A stretch of 64,000 nucleotides of DNA from assembly GCF_039729145.1 (NCBI RefSeq), contig NZ_CP155793.1, positions 1,302,001-1,366,000 on the forward strand. The letters are read 5' to 3'. The notes below the pieces were generated by a model that was given only the letters and a program-made list of their open reading frames with translations, made no database searches and was not told the origin of the DNA. Below, piece after piece: positions 34,842 to 43,214 of the stretch (the stretch's first letter is position 1; every line of letters begins with the position of its first letter). Both the position numbers and the translations under genes were made by a program. Origin of the DNA: Microbacterium sp. SY138 (lineage in GTDB: Bacteria > Actinomycetota > Actinomycetes > Actinomycetales > Microbacteriaceae).

Positions 34842-36140
34842 GTGATCCAGATCCGAGATGCCCGCGGAGGTCAGAGCGGGCGCTTGCCCGTCGAGCGAGG
34901 CGGGAGCGGGGTGGAAGACGTTCTGCAGCGTGCGGCGGAGATCGTGGACGCGGTGCGCACGCGGGGTCGCGATGCCGTACTGGACTATTCCGAGCAGTTC
35001 GATGGGCTGCGTCCGGAATGGTTGAGAACACCCGCTGTCGCGTTGAAAGACGCATGGTCTCTGCAGTCCGAGGGCTTTCGGAGGGCCGTCGACGACGCCG
35101 TGGACCGGGTGGAGCGAGCGCATCGCGCACAGCTCCCGGTCGCCAGTGCGACGGAGTACGGTCGCGGCGCCAGTGTGCGGCAGGAGTACCGGCCTGTGGA
35201 GCGAGCGGGGCTGTATGTGCCCGGAGGCAAGGCGGCGTACGCGTCGAGCGTGATTATGAATGCTGTTCCCGCGCAGGTGGCGGGCGTCGAGTCGATCGTG
35301 GTCGCGTGTCCGCCCGATCGGCGGACCGGCCTGCCCCCCGCGCCGGTGATGGCGGCCTGCTATCGGCTCGGCATCACCGAGGTGATCGCTGTGGGTGGTG
35401 CCCAGGCGATCGCGGCAATGGCGTTCGGGTTGACGGGGCCGAACGGCGATGGTGTTCGTGCCGTGGACATCATCACAGGCCCCGGCAACGCATACGTTGC
35501 CGCCGCGAAGTCACTGGTGCAGCAGACAGTGGGTATCGACTCGGTCGCGGGGCCCACCGAGGTCATGATCATCGCGGATGACACGGCGGATCCCGTCTTC
35601 GTCGCGGCTGACCTGCTGAGCCAGGCCGAACACTCGGAAGATGCCGCCTCGGTGCTCGTGACCGACTCGGCTTCTCTCGCCACCGCAGTCGCCGAGGAGG
35701 TCGAGGCGCAGACACGGAACGCACGCAATCGTGACCGTGCGCGTCGTGCTCTGGCGGGCCCGCAGTCGTTCATCGCCATCGTCGACGGCCTGGACGACGC
35801 CGTCGGGTTCTGTGCACGCTATGGCCCGGAGCACTTGGAGATCATGACTCGTGACGCTGAGTCGATCGCCGCCCGAGTCCGCAACGCGGGTGCGATCTTC
35901 ATCGGGCCCTGGTCCCCGGTGTCACTGGGAGACTATGCCGCGGGTTCGAATCACGTGCTCCCGACCGGCGGGAGCTCTCGGCACTCCGCGGCCTTGTCGG
36001 TGATGACCTTCCTCCGCCCGACGCAGATCATCGCCTACGAGCTGGCAGGGCTTCGGGCCGCCGCGCCCACGGTTGTTGCTCTGGCAGCCGCAGAGGGGCT
36101 GTGGGCGCACGGCGACGCCGTCACAACACGCCTGAGTTGA
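34842..36140 (+). CDS. hisD: Histidinol dehydrogenase (stand-alone, in metal cluster)
   Basis: 432 residues from GTG 34842, behind GGGGAGGAGCAGAA; longer upstream starts run into the divergent promoter. Full HisD pattern: ERAGLYVPGGKAAYASSV, IITGPGNAYVAAAK, GPTEVMIIADD, the zinc and catalytic region LLSQAEHSEDA, the base motif YGPEHLEIM and GDYAAGSNHVLPTGG. Oxidises L-histidinol to histidine with two NAD and zinc. No other his gene is nearby; it is flanked by metal exporters and sensors, suggesting a metal-conditional paralogue that makes histidine, a Ni/Co chelator, or replaces a zinc-starved form. Confidence 0.9.
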   Translation: MIQIRDARGGQSGRLPVERGGSGVEDVLQRAAEIVDAVRTRGRDAVLDYSEQFDGLRPEWLRTPAVALKDAWSLQSEGFRRAVDDAVDRVERAHRAQLPVASATEYGRGASVRQEYRPVERAGLYVPGGKAAYASSVIMNAVPAQVAGVESIVVACPPDRRTGLPPAPVMAACYRLGITEVIAVGGAQAIAAMAFGLTGPNGDGVRAVDIITGPGNAYVAAAKSLVQQTVGIDSVAGPTEVMIIADDTADPVFVAADLLSQAEHSEDAASVLVTDSASLATAVAEEVEAQTRNARNRDRARRALAGPQSFIAIVDGLDDAVGFCARYGPEHLEIMTRDAESIAARVRNAGAIFIGPWSPVSLGDYAAGSNHVLPTGGSSRHSAALSVMTFLRPTQIIAYELAGLRAAAPTVVALAAAEGLWAHGDAVTTRLS

Positions 36141-36158
36141 GCGATAGGCGCAAGAGAG

Positions 36159-37406
36159 TCAACTGCCGGTGGCACTGCTCAGCCCGCTGGTCGCGTTCAC
36201 CCGTTCGGCTGGCCTGCGCAGCAGCGTCACCGCGACGAGACCGACGACCGCGAGGCCAAGCAGGGCGAACGCCGCGACCGGAAGACCGATCGCTCCCAGC
36301 CACCCCGCAACCGGGTAACTGATCAGGAAGCAGCCGTGGGACAGGGCGAACTGTGCCGTGTAGACGAGGTTGCGATTCTCCGGAATCGATGCGTCTGCGA
36401 GCAGGCGCGACGAGGGCGTGTTGATCAGTGACGTGCTTGCACCTAGGAGCGCCCAGGTCGCAAGGAGCATCCACCACCCCGTCCCGGTCGTCGTCGCGAC
36501 GATCGTCATCGCCACGGCACAGACCATGCCTGCAGTGAGAGCCCATCCTCCGGCGCTCATCGTGCGGAGCACGCCGATCCGGTCCACGATCCATGGCACG
36601 TTCAGCGCGATCACGAGGGAGCCCGCGCCGTAGGCTCCGAGTGCGAGGGCCAGAGAGGCATCACCGAGCCCAAACACTCCCTTCACATACACGACCGAGT
36701 TGACCAACACGATCGCGGTTCCCGCCGCGACCACGACGTTGGCCGCCATCAGAAAACGGAGACTGGGAGTGCGAGCGAAGACTTTGAGCCCCGTGGGCAG
36801 CCGTTCCCAGAATGTCGACCCCGAGCCCTCCCGGGGGAGGACCGGGAGCCGGGCGATGAGCACGAGGGCGGCCGAGACGGCGAAGCCCACTGCCGTTCCC
36901 ACGAATAGATCGTTGTAGGCGATCAACGTCAGCAGTGCCGCCGCGATAAGCGGGCTGAGGATGGAGTCGAGGTCATACGCGAGCCGCGACAAAGCCAGCG
37001 CTCGAGTGTACTGCTGAGGGTCGGGAAGCACGCTCGGGATCAACGACTGGAACGCAGGAGTGAACGTCGCCGACGCCGACTGCAACACGAACACCAGCAG
37101 ATAGATCTGCCAGGTGTCTTGAACGAACGGAAGCATCAGCGCGATGCCGAACCGGATGACATCCGCACCGACCAGGACAGCCTTCTTCGGCAGACGATCG
37201 ACCAGCGCCGCCGCCAACGGAGCAACGCCCACATAGGCGACCATCTTGATCGTCAGCGCGGTCCCAAGCACGGACCCCGCGGCCTCGCCCGCGATCTCAA
37301 AAGCGAGCAGCCCGAGCGCAACAGTCAGAAGTCCCGTACCGACGAGTGCGATCACCTGTGCGAAGAACAGCGCACGATAGGTGCCGTTGCGCAGCACACC
37401 GATCAT
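36159..37406 (-). CDS. MFS exporter paired with an ArsR sensor
   Basis: 415 residues, twelve predicted membrane helices, with ALVDRLPKKAVLVGADVIRF as the loop 2-3 motif. It belongs to the MFS group that includes NreB-type nickel and several drug exporters. It overlaps the ArsR gene upstream by 4 bases (ATGA), which makes a metal substrate likely. No histidine-rich tail is present, unlike classical NreB. Convergent with hisD, 18 bases apart. Confidence 0.85.
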   Translation of the reverse strand: MIGVLRNGTYRALFFAQVIALVGTGLLTVALGLLAFEIAGEAAGSVLGTALTIKMVAYVGVAPLAAALVDRLPKKAVLVGADVIRFGIALMLPFVQDTWQIYLLVFVLQSASATFTPAFQSLIPSVLPDPQQYTRALALSRLAYDLDSILSPLIAAALLTLIAYNDLFVGTAVGFAVSAALVLIARLPVLPREGSGSTFWERLPTGLKVFARTPSLRFLMAANVVVAAGTAIVLVNSVVYVKGVFGLGDASLALALGAYGAGSLVIALNVPWIVDRIGVLRTMSAGGWALTAGMVCAVAMTIVATTTGTGWWMLLATWALLGASTSLINTPSSRLLADASIPENRNLVYTAQFALSHGCFLISYPVAGWLGAIGLPVAAFALLGLAVVGLVAVTLLRRPAERVNATSGLSSATGS

Positions 37407-37747
37407 GCGTGGTGCCTCGGCGCATCCTCAACCGTGTGTTCCGCTTGCAGGATCGCCTCGGTGATCAGTCGCAGCGCATGATCATCGGTGAGTGAGTAGT
37501 ACATTCGCGTCGCCTCTTGACGCACTCGTACGAGCTTGCTCCAGCGCAGTTTCGCGAGATGCTGCGACACGGCGGGCGCCGGCCGATCGACGATCTCCGC
37601 AAGCTCATTCACGGACAGTTCCCCCGACTTCAGCGCCAGGATCACCCGGATCCGTGTCGCATCCGCGAGCAGGCGGAACACCTCGGCCACGATCTCGACG
37701 AATTCGCTGTGGGGATCAGTGTGCTCTTCAGATGTTTCTGCATGCAT
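37403..37747 (-). CDS. ArsR/SmtB-family sensor, NmtR/KmtR-like
   Basis: 114 residues. DNA-binding helices ELSVNELAEIVDRPAPAVSQ and HLAKLRWSKLV. Alpha-5 reads DDHALRLITEAILQAEHTVED, the same D-x-H...AEH form as the first ArsR, and the C-terminus ends PRHHA, reminiscent of the His tails of NmtR and KmtR nickel/cobalt sensors. No cysteine metal site. First gene of a two-gene operon with the MFS exporter. Confidence 0.88.
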   Translation of the reverse strand: MHAETSEEHTDPHSEFVEIVAEVFRLLADATRIRVILALKSGELSVNELAEIVDRPAPAVSQHLAKLRWSKLVRVRQEATRMYYSLTDDHALRLITEAILQAEHTVEDAPRHHA

Positions 37748-37876
37748 GCGTAGATTCTAAACCATGCAGCGTCGGCGCGTGTCGAGACGATCGCCCACCG
37801 TGTCACCGAGAGTTACGCCGTGCGGCGAGGAGGGGTACCGCGCTCCTCGCACTCCTCGCCGCACGGCGCCTCGCGC

Positions 37877-39286
37877 TCATTCTGCCGGCGTGCGGGCGAT
37901 GAGCTGGAGCGATTCCATCATCGTGAGATACGGCGCCCAGGCGTCGCCGAGCTGCTGCACGGTCACACCCGCGGATGCCAGGAATCCCGCCGCTGCGATG
38001 ATCTCGCCGGCCTCGTGACCGACCATCTGCGCACCGATGATACGACCACTCGCGCGGTCTGTGACCAGCTTCAGCAACCCGTCGGTTTCACGGTTTACGA
38101 GCGCTCGGCTCACCCATGCCATGTCCAGTCGGCGCACGTCCACCTCGATGCCCTGTTCCATAGCCTGGGCCGCAGTCAGGCCCACAGATGCGATCGGAGG
38201 AGACGTGAACGTGACGCGCGGCAGGTTCGCGTAGTCGAGTGCCAGCGCACTATTGCCCAGGGCGTTCGCGGCGGCAGCTCGACCCTGGGCGGTAGCGACA
38301 TAGACGAACTGTGCCTGACCCGTCACGTCGCCTGCCGCCCAGACGTGCGGATGGACGGTGCGCAGGTTTTCGTCGACGGGCACCTCGCCGCGTGAACCGG
38401 TCTCGATCCCGATGGCACCGAGATTGAGGGAGTCGGTCAGAGGGCGCCGTCCCGTTGCGACCAACACCGCGTCGGCCGTCAATTCCCGCTGCTGCCCGTC
38501 CACGCGAAGGCGCATCACAACGCCCTCCTGGGTACGGCTCACCTCAGAGACATGTGCGTTCGTGACGAACTGCATGCCCTGCGATGCGAGCGCGCCCTGT
38601 AGCGCTGTTGACATCTCTGGGTCTTCGAGCGGCGCGATTCGTGCCGCAATCTCAATGACCGTCACCCGGGTGCCGAGGTCGGAGAAGAGCTGCGCCTGCT
38701 CGAGGCCGATCGCGTTCCCACCAATGACGAGCAGCGACGCCGGGAGGGTCTCCAAGGCCATCGCTGACGCCGAAGTGAGATAGTCGATCGAATCGAGCCC
38801 CGGGATCGGGGGGATGAATGAGTCAGCACCGGTCGCGATGATCACTTCCGAGCCCTGCAGTTCCTCGACACCATCCGGCGTGTCGATCCGAATTCGGACC
38901 AGCTCAGTGGTGTGGTCGGCAACGAAGGAGGCCCGGCCGCGGTAGTCCGCGAAACCTGCCGTCTTCGCCGCCTCGACTTGATTTCGCCGCAACGTGTCGA
39001 GGAAGTCTTCTTTATCCGCCACGAGTGCCCGCAGATCAACGGTCCCTGCGAATGTGTTCACGCCCTGGAATCTCGCCCGCCTGGCGCGGGCATGATCCGC
39101 CGCCGCGATCAGAAGCGTCTTGGACGGTATGCATCCGACGTTCAGGCATGTGCCCGCGATCGGGCCATCCTGCACCTTCGCGACCGACTTGCCGAGGCGA
39201 AGCGCCTCGGCCGCCGCCGCGGACGCCGCTGACCCTCCACCGATAACGACGAGATCGTATGTGGACCCTTCTCGATTCACTGACAT
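37877..39286 (-). CDS. MerA-like FAD disulfide oxidoreductase without C-terminal Cys pair
   Basis: 469 residues from ATG 39286. FAD motif VVIGGGSAASAAAAEAL, redox-active pair in GTCLNVGCIPSKTLL (Cys 47 and 52), NAD-binding LLVIGGNAIGLEQAQLFSDL and the dimer domain. The end APYLTMMESLQLIARTPAE matches the MerA C-terminal helix. The protein then stops, without the Cys-Cys that hands mercury to the active site. No HMA domain and no other mer gene. It may be a MerA-like oxidoreductase for another substrate. Divergent from a TetR regulator. Confidence 0.85.
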   Translation of the reverse strand: MSVNREGSTYDLVVIGGGSAASAAAAEALRLGKSVAKVQDGPIAGTCLNVGCIPSKTLLIAAADHARARRARFQGVNTFAGTVDLRALVADKEDFLDTLRRNQVEAAKTAGFADYRGRASFVADHTTELVRIRIDTPDGVEELQGSEVIIATGADSFIPPIPGLDSIDYLTSASAMALETLPASLLVIGGNAIGLEQAQLFSDLGTRVTVIEIAARIAPLEDPEMSTALQGALASQGMQFVTNAHVSEVSRTQEGVVMRLRVDGQQRELTADAVLVATGRRPLTDSLNLGAIGIETGSRGEVPVDENLRTVHPHVWAAGDVTGQAQFVYVATAQGRAAAANALGNSALALDYANLPRVTFTSPPIASVGLTAAQAMEQGIEVDVRRLDMAWVSRALVNRETDGLLKLVTDRASGRIIGAQMVGHEAGEIIAAAGFLASAGVTVQQLGDAWAPYLTMMESLQLIARTPAE

Positions 39287-39311
39287 CTGTGCTCCTTGCC
39301 ACAATATGAAC

Positions 39312-39354
39312 AGACAGTTCTGTACGATAGCCACGACACTAGACAGTTCTGTCT
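39312..39354. promoter_or_regulatory. Duplicated palindromic operator in the TetR/MerA-like intergenic region
   Basis: AGACAGTTCTGT at 39312-39323 and AGACAGTTCTGTCT at 39341-39354, 29 bp apart, roughly three helical turns. The second is a 6-bp inverted repeat around TT. Both lie between the divergent starts (39286 and 39370), the usual place for TetR autoregulation. Confidence 0.75.
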
Positions 39355-39369
39355 GGTATTGTCAAGTTC

Positions 39370-39963
39370 ATGACGACGGCATCGCGGCGCACCCCTGCGC
39401 GGGAGAGGCTTCTGGCGACCGCCAGTGACCTGTTCTACGATCACGGGATACGGGCTGTTGGTATTGATCGGATCCTTGAAGAGTCACACGTCGCCAAGGC
39501 GACCCTGTACGCACACTTCCCGTCGAAAGACGCGCTCATCGAGGCTTATCTGCGGCACCATCTGGACCGTGTACGTGACCATCTCGCGGACCTCACGCGC
39601 GCCCATGTCGGATCGCCGCGAGCTATCACCGCCTTGTTTGAGGAAGCCGCCGATATGGCGAGCACGGGCAACTATCTCGGCTGTCGGTTCGCGGGCGCGA
39701 CCAGTGAGCACCTGAGCGAAGAAAGCCACGCCGTCGAGATCGCGGACGAGTATCGGAACATCGTGCTCGAGTTCTTCCAGAATCATGTGTGCGGTGCTTC
39801 CGTGCTTGACCGTCGCAGAGCTTCCGAAGTTCTGTTGGCCTTGTATGAAGGTGCGAAAGTCACAGCGGGCACGACAGGAAGAGTGGCGATCGAACGACTC
39901 ATTCCCACCGTCAGGGTGATCGCAGAGAATGGCGTCGATGAGATCAGCGGCGCCCGGGACTGA
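39370..39963 (+). CDS. TetR-family transcriptional regulator
   Basis: 197 residues. N-terminal HTH: RERLLATASDLFYDHGIRAV, then LEESHVAKATLYAHFPSKDA. The C-terminal ligand domain contains TGNYLGCRFAGATSEHLSEE, so a cysteine could take part in sensing. It is divergent from the MerA-like oxidoreductase with a two-site operator between them, indicating it represses that gene and itself. Ligand unknown. Confidence 0.92.
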   Translation: MTTASRRTPARERLLATASDLFYDHGIRAVGIDRILEESHVAKATLYAHFPSKDALIEAYLRHHLDRVRDHLADLTRAHVGSPRAITALFEEAADMASTGNYLGCRFAGATSEHLSEESHAVEIADEYRNIVLEFFQNHVCGASVLDRRRASEVLLALYEGAKVTAGTTGRVAIERLIPTVRVIAENGVDEISGARD

Positions 39964-40117
39964 AGCCGCATGGTGTCCGGCGGTGCCCGCCCATGGCTGT
40001 GTCTCGGTGAGGTGTTCGATGCGGTGCGTCCCGTTAGGATGGGCGCTGTGTCGGCGCAACGTTCTGTGCATCCTGGGTCGACACCCGGTGCGATAGGACC
40101 GCAGGGAGGGGAGTTGC

Positions 40118-40912
40118 GTGCACGCTCGAGACGTCGTCGGTGTCGTCTTCGACGAGTACATTCCCGATGAAGGTGTTCACTTATCCCGGCTATCGACACT
40201 GTTTGCGGCGCTCGAAATAGAACCTGCGACCGTGCGCGCAACAGTCGCACGCATGCGTCGCGAAGGCCTGCTCTTCTCACGGCGCATCGGCCGAGAGACC
40301 ATCTATCGGGCGTCGGATGAGTACCGTTCAGCTTTGGACGAGGACCGGGCGCGAAGCTACCGCCTCGCGTCCGATAAATGGGCTGGCACGTGGACGATCG
40401 TGCTCTACCAGATTCCCGAAGCTGAGCGTGGTCGAAGAGAGAAGCTCAAGAGGATTCTCCTCGACGACGGCTTCGGTCAGCTCAACGCGACCACATGGGT
40501 AAGTCCGCATGACGATCGCGAACGCATGCACCGCATGCTCGGCTGCCATGATGACCCAACGATCGTCGTGCTCAACGCCTCGACCGGTGGCCTGACCGAA
40601 GACCTGGAACTTGTCGACAAATGTTGGGAGCTCGACGAGATCGCAGGCGGCTATCGGGCGTTCCTCGAACGGTGGGGCGGACTCGCCGCGGACTGTGAGC
40701 CATCCGCACCGGACGCTGCCTTCCGCGCTCGGGTGGAGATCATCAGCGACTGGAGGCACTTTCCGAGCCACGACCCCCGCTTGCCGCGGGCACTGCAGCC
40801 GGCCGGCTGGCCGGCTCAGCAAGCTCTTGAGATCTATCACCGGGCGGAGAGTTGTCTGCGCCGAGGCGCGCAGGCGTTCGTCGACGCCACATTTGGGGCG
40901 CCATCGCCGTAG
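40118..40912 (+). CDS. PaaX-family transcriptional regulator
   Basis: 264 residues from GTG 40118, behind GGGAGGGGAG. PaaX N-terminal winged helix (LSRLSTLFAALEIEPATVRA, TVARMRREGLLFSRRIGRE) and the PaaX central domain (WAGTWTIVLYQIPEAERGRR). PaaX repressors answer to CoA thioesters of aromatic acids such as phenylacetyl-CoA. No paa catabolic gene is in view, but an aromatic-acid transporter gene follows convergently. Confidence 0.9.
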   Translation: MHARDVVGVVFDEYIPDEGVHLSRLSTLFAALEIEPATVRATVARMRREGLLFSRRIGRETIYRASDEYRSALDEDRARSYRLASDKWAGTWTIVLYQIPEAERGRREKLKRILLDDGFGQLNATTWVSPHDDRERMHRMLGCHDDPTIVVLNASTGGLTEDLELVDKCWELDEIAGGYRAFLERWGGLAADCEPSAPDAAFRARVEIISDWRHFPSHDPRLPRALQPAGWPAQQALEIYHRAESCLRRGAQAFVDATFGAPSP

Positions 40913-40917
40913 CGTCG

Positions 40918-40961
40918 TCTTGACGGAGGGCACACGCACTGCGCGTCGCCCTCCGTCAAGA
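40918..40961. terminator. Bidirectional terminator hairpin
   Basis: A perfect 14-bp inverted repeat, TCTTGACGGAGGGC (40918-40931) and GCCCTCCGTCAAGA (40948-40961), 16-nt loop, between the stops of the convergent PaaX and MFS genes. Confidence 0.85.
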
Positions 40962-40977
40962 AGACCGGTGTGCTGGC

Positions 40978-42333
40978 CTACTCCCTGCGGCGTGGGACGC
41001 TGAGTACCATCACGGAGCCGACAAGTGCCGGAATGGCCCACACGGCGAAGTTGACGAAGTTCGACAGCTCTGCGGCGATGAGTGCTCCGCCGAGGACGAT
41101 GGCTACTGCGGCGCCGGCGCGTCCGACGGCCAGAACTGTGCCCAGCGCTGTTCCGCGTGTCGCATCGGTGTACGAGGTGGCGATGAACCCGTTGAGCAGG
41201 ATCTGTGCACCGATGGAGCCGAAGCCGACGACGCCCACCAGCAGGTACGTCACAGCGAGCGGGAACCCGCTGCCGTCTCCGAGAAGGAAGCCCAGCGCCA
41301 TGAGGAACAGTGCTGTGCCGGCGAGGGCGAAGGAGACGGACACGACGCGCTTCGCGCCGAAACGATCCGCCAGCGGTGAGGCGATCAGCGAACCGACCAC
41401 AGCTCCGGCGTTGGTGACAAGGAGGAACGTCAGCGACGAGGTCAGCGAGTAGCCGGCGATTGTCAGCAGCTTCGGCAGCCAGGTGTTCAGCCCGTAAATG
41501 AGGATCTGACCGGCGATTGCGGCGATGAGAAACACTACGGTGATCAGCGCCCAGCGGCCGGTGAAAATCGCCAGCAGCGGGTTCCGCTGACGGGGGGACC
41601 CGTCCGTCACCGAGATCGCCGTCGTCGCCGGTGCGGATGCCACGGGCGCCAGGCCGTACTGCTGGATGATCCGGTCCGCCTCGGCGATGCGCCCCTTGGC
41701 CCGAAGGTAAGCCGGAGACTCCGGGAAGAAGAAGATCAGCAGCGGAAGGATCGTCACCAGCGGCAGAGCGCCGATGGAGAGCATCCCACGGAAGCCGATC
41801 GAGTCGACCAGCCAGATTGCTAGCAGCGCCGCAATGATGCCACCGACCGAGTACCCGGAGAACATCAGCGCGTTGTTGAAGTTCTTGCGCCCCGGCCTCG
41901 AGAATTCGACCGTTGCGGTGACCGCAGTCGGGATCACTCCACCGAGCCCGATACCCGCGAGGAAGCGGAACAGGCCGAAGAGTTCCGGCGTGGGCGCCAG
42001 CGCCGTGGCGATCATGAGCACGGAGAAGAAGGCGACGGCCCCGATCAGTACCTTGCGGCGCCCGATCAGGTCGGTGAGGTACCCCACGGTCAGGGACCCG
42101 AGCGCCATGCCTACCAGCGCGAGGCTATTGATGGCGCCGGTCTCCGCGGTCGTGAGTCCCCACGCCTCATAATCGAGGATGGACTGGACGATCGTGCCGT
42201 AGACGACCAGGTCATAACCGTCGAAGACGAGCGCGACGAAGGCGAGGGCGATGACAAGCCCGGCGGATCTTTTCGTGGTGCCGCGCGAGGATGCGCCCAG
42301 TGACGCCCTCTCACGGCTCGGTGCGGTGCTCAT
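40978..42333 (-). CDS. MFS transporter, aromatic acid:H+ symporter (AAHS) type
   Basis: 451 residues from ATG 42333, behind AGAGGGG. Twelve membrane helices. TM1 carries the DGYD motif (VFDGYDLVVYGTIVQ) that is characteristic of PcaK/BenK-like aromatic acid carriers; the loop 2-3 motif is GYLTDLIGRRKVL. Likely imports a benzoate-type acid with protons. Regulation by the neighbouring MarR or PaaX proteins is likely; a palindrome lies just upstream. Confidence 0.88.
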   Translation of the reverse strand: MSTAPSRERASLGASSRGTTKRSAGLVIALAFVALVFDGYDLVVYGTIVQSILDYEAWGLTTAETGAINSLALVGMALGSLTVGYLTDLIGRRKVLIGAVAFFSVLMIATALAPTPELFGLFRFLAGIGLGGVIPTAVTATVEFSRPGRKNFNNALMFSGYSVGGIIAALLAIWLVDSIGFRGMLSIGALPLVTILPLLIFFFPESPAYLRAKGRIAEADRIIQQYGLAPVASAPATTAISVTDGSPRQRNPLLAIFTGRWALITVVFLIAAIAGQILIYGLNTWLPKLLTIAGYSLTSSLTFLLVTNAGAVVGSLIASPLADRFGAKRVVSVSFALAGTALFLMALGFLLGDGSGFPLAVTYLLVGVVGFGSIGAQILLNGFIATSYTDATRGTALGTVLAVGRAGAAVAIVLGGALIAAELSNFVNFAVWAIPALVGSVMVLSVPRRRE

Positions 42334-42364
42334 ACGAGGACCCCTCTCAATAAGTGACAAGTAA

Positions 42365-42377
42365 TGCGTGTAACGCA
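42365..42377. promoter_or_regulatory. Palindrome upstream of the AAHS transporter
   Basis: TGCGTGTAACGCA, a perfect 5-bp inverted repeat around GTA, 32 bases before the transporter start. It is embedded in a wider GTGAC (about 42353) and GTCAC (about 42386) pair. Candidate PaaX or MarR operator. Confidence 0.5.
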
Positions 42378-42611
42378 ATGAGTGTGTCACATATTCCGTC
42401 GTCCTCCACGATGATCGCGCGGTTTCGGCAGTGGGGTGTGCTCTACTGCGCGTGCGGGTCAGCGACGTCTCGCCTGTCGCACCAGCGATGCGTGCTGTTA
42501 ACGCACTACTCATGCTTGAACGCCCGCTCGGCGCGTCGAAGCGCGGGCCGTGGGCCGGCTTGGGGCTTCTGCGACGTATGCGCCCGGCCCGATCGCAAGA
42601 ACGAGGAGCGC

Positions 42612-43058
42612 CTACGGGGTCCCCGGCCCCAGCGCGTCTCGCAGTGACTCGAGTGCGGGGAGTGCGAGCTGAATAGCGGCCCTCTGGGTATCGTCGAGAT
42701 GCGCCAGCCCAGCAGAAATGCGATCAGCGCGTCCCTCCCATCGCAGACTGCTTGCGTGTCGGGCCTTCTCGGTCAAGAGCAAGCGTGTGGCCCTGCGATC
42801 GCGAACATCTGTGGAGCGCTCCAGGTAGCCGAGTCGAACCAAGACGCTGACCACCCCGCTGACCGTGTTGGGTTTCAGGTGTAGCGACTGCGCGATGGCC
42901 GAGGTTCCCACGCCGGGAGCGGCGGCGACGCACCCCAGGACTTCTTTCTGCATCATGGTCAACCGCGGGACAGGGGATGGTGCTGCATTGTGAATGCGCT
43001 GAGCGCGACGAAGCTCGACGATCACGCGCGACAGTCGAGCAGCGTCAACGTCTTCCAT
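42612..43058 (-). CDS. MarR-family transcriptional regulator
   Basis: 148 residues from ATG 43058 with GAGGAGGATGCA before it. Winged helix: GVGTSAIAQSLHLKPNTVSG, then VLVRLGYLERSTDVRDRRAT, the wing motif of MarR. Likely senses a phenolic or aromatic compound. It lies upstream of and on the same strand as the aromatic-acid transporter, separated by about 280 bp, and has a palindrome in its own promoter. Confidence 0.9.
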   Translation of the reverse strand: MEDVDAARLSRVIVELRRAQRIHNAAPSPVPRLTMMQKEVLGCVAAAPGVGTSAIAQSLHLKPNTVSGVVSVLVRLGYLERSTDVRDRRATRLLLTEKARHASSLRWEGRADRISAGLAHLDDTQRAAIQLALPALESLRDALGPGTP

Positions 43059-43095
43059 TGCATCCTCCTCGACCGCCCTCGACGTTGTGCGCAGG

Positions 43096-43111
43096 GTTGA
43101 GCGCACTCAAC
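43096..43111. promoter_or_regulatory. Palindromic operator upstream of the MarR gene
   Basis: GTTGAG CGCA CTCAAC, a perfect 6-bp inverted repeat with a 4-base centre, 37 bases before the MarR start. Size and position fit a MarR autoregulatory site. Confidence 0.65.
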
Positions 43112-43154
43112 GATCATCCCAGATCACCGCAGGCTGTCCTCCTGACATCGAATA

Positions 43155-43173
43155 TAGGTTAGGGTTGCCTAAT
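43155..43173 (+). promoter_or_regulatory. DtxR/IdeR-type iron box
   Basis: TAGGTTAGGGTTGCCTAAT closely follows the DtxR consensus TTAGGTTAGGCTAACCTAA and lies 41 bases before the lipoprotein start. Indicates iron-dependent repression of the uptake operon. Confidence 0.8.
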
Positions 43174-43214
43174 ACCTCGCACACCGAGGTTTCCTACTTC
43201 GAAGGAGCGTAAAC

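Noticed and set aside
35943..35966. GGTTCGAATCACGTGCTCCCGAC resembles a tRNA T-arm and 3' end, possible displaced tRNA fragment
   Set aside because: It encodes the conserved HisD segment GSNHVLPTGG and does not match the tRNA-Pro 3' sequence.
37877..39286. Calling the flavoprotein a functional mercuric reductase
   Set aside because: C-terminal Cys pair and other mer genes are missing.
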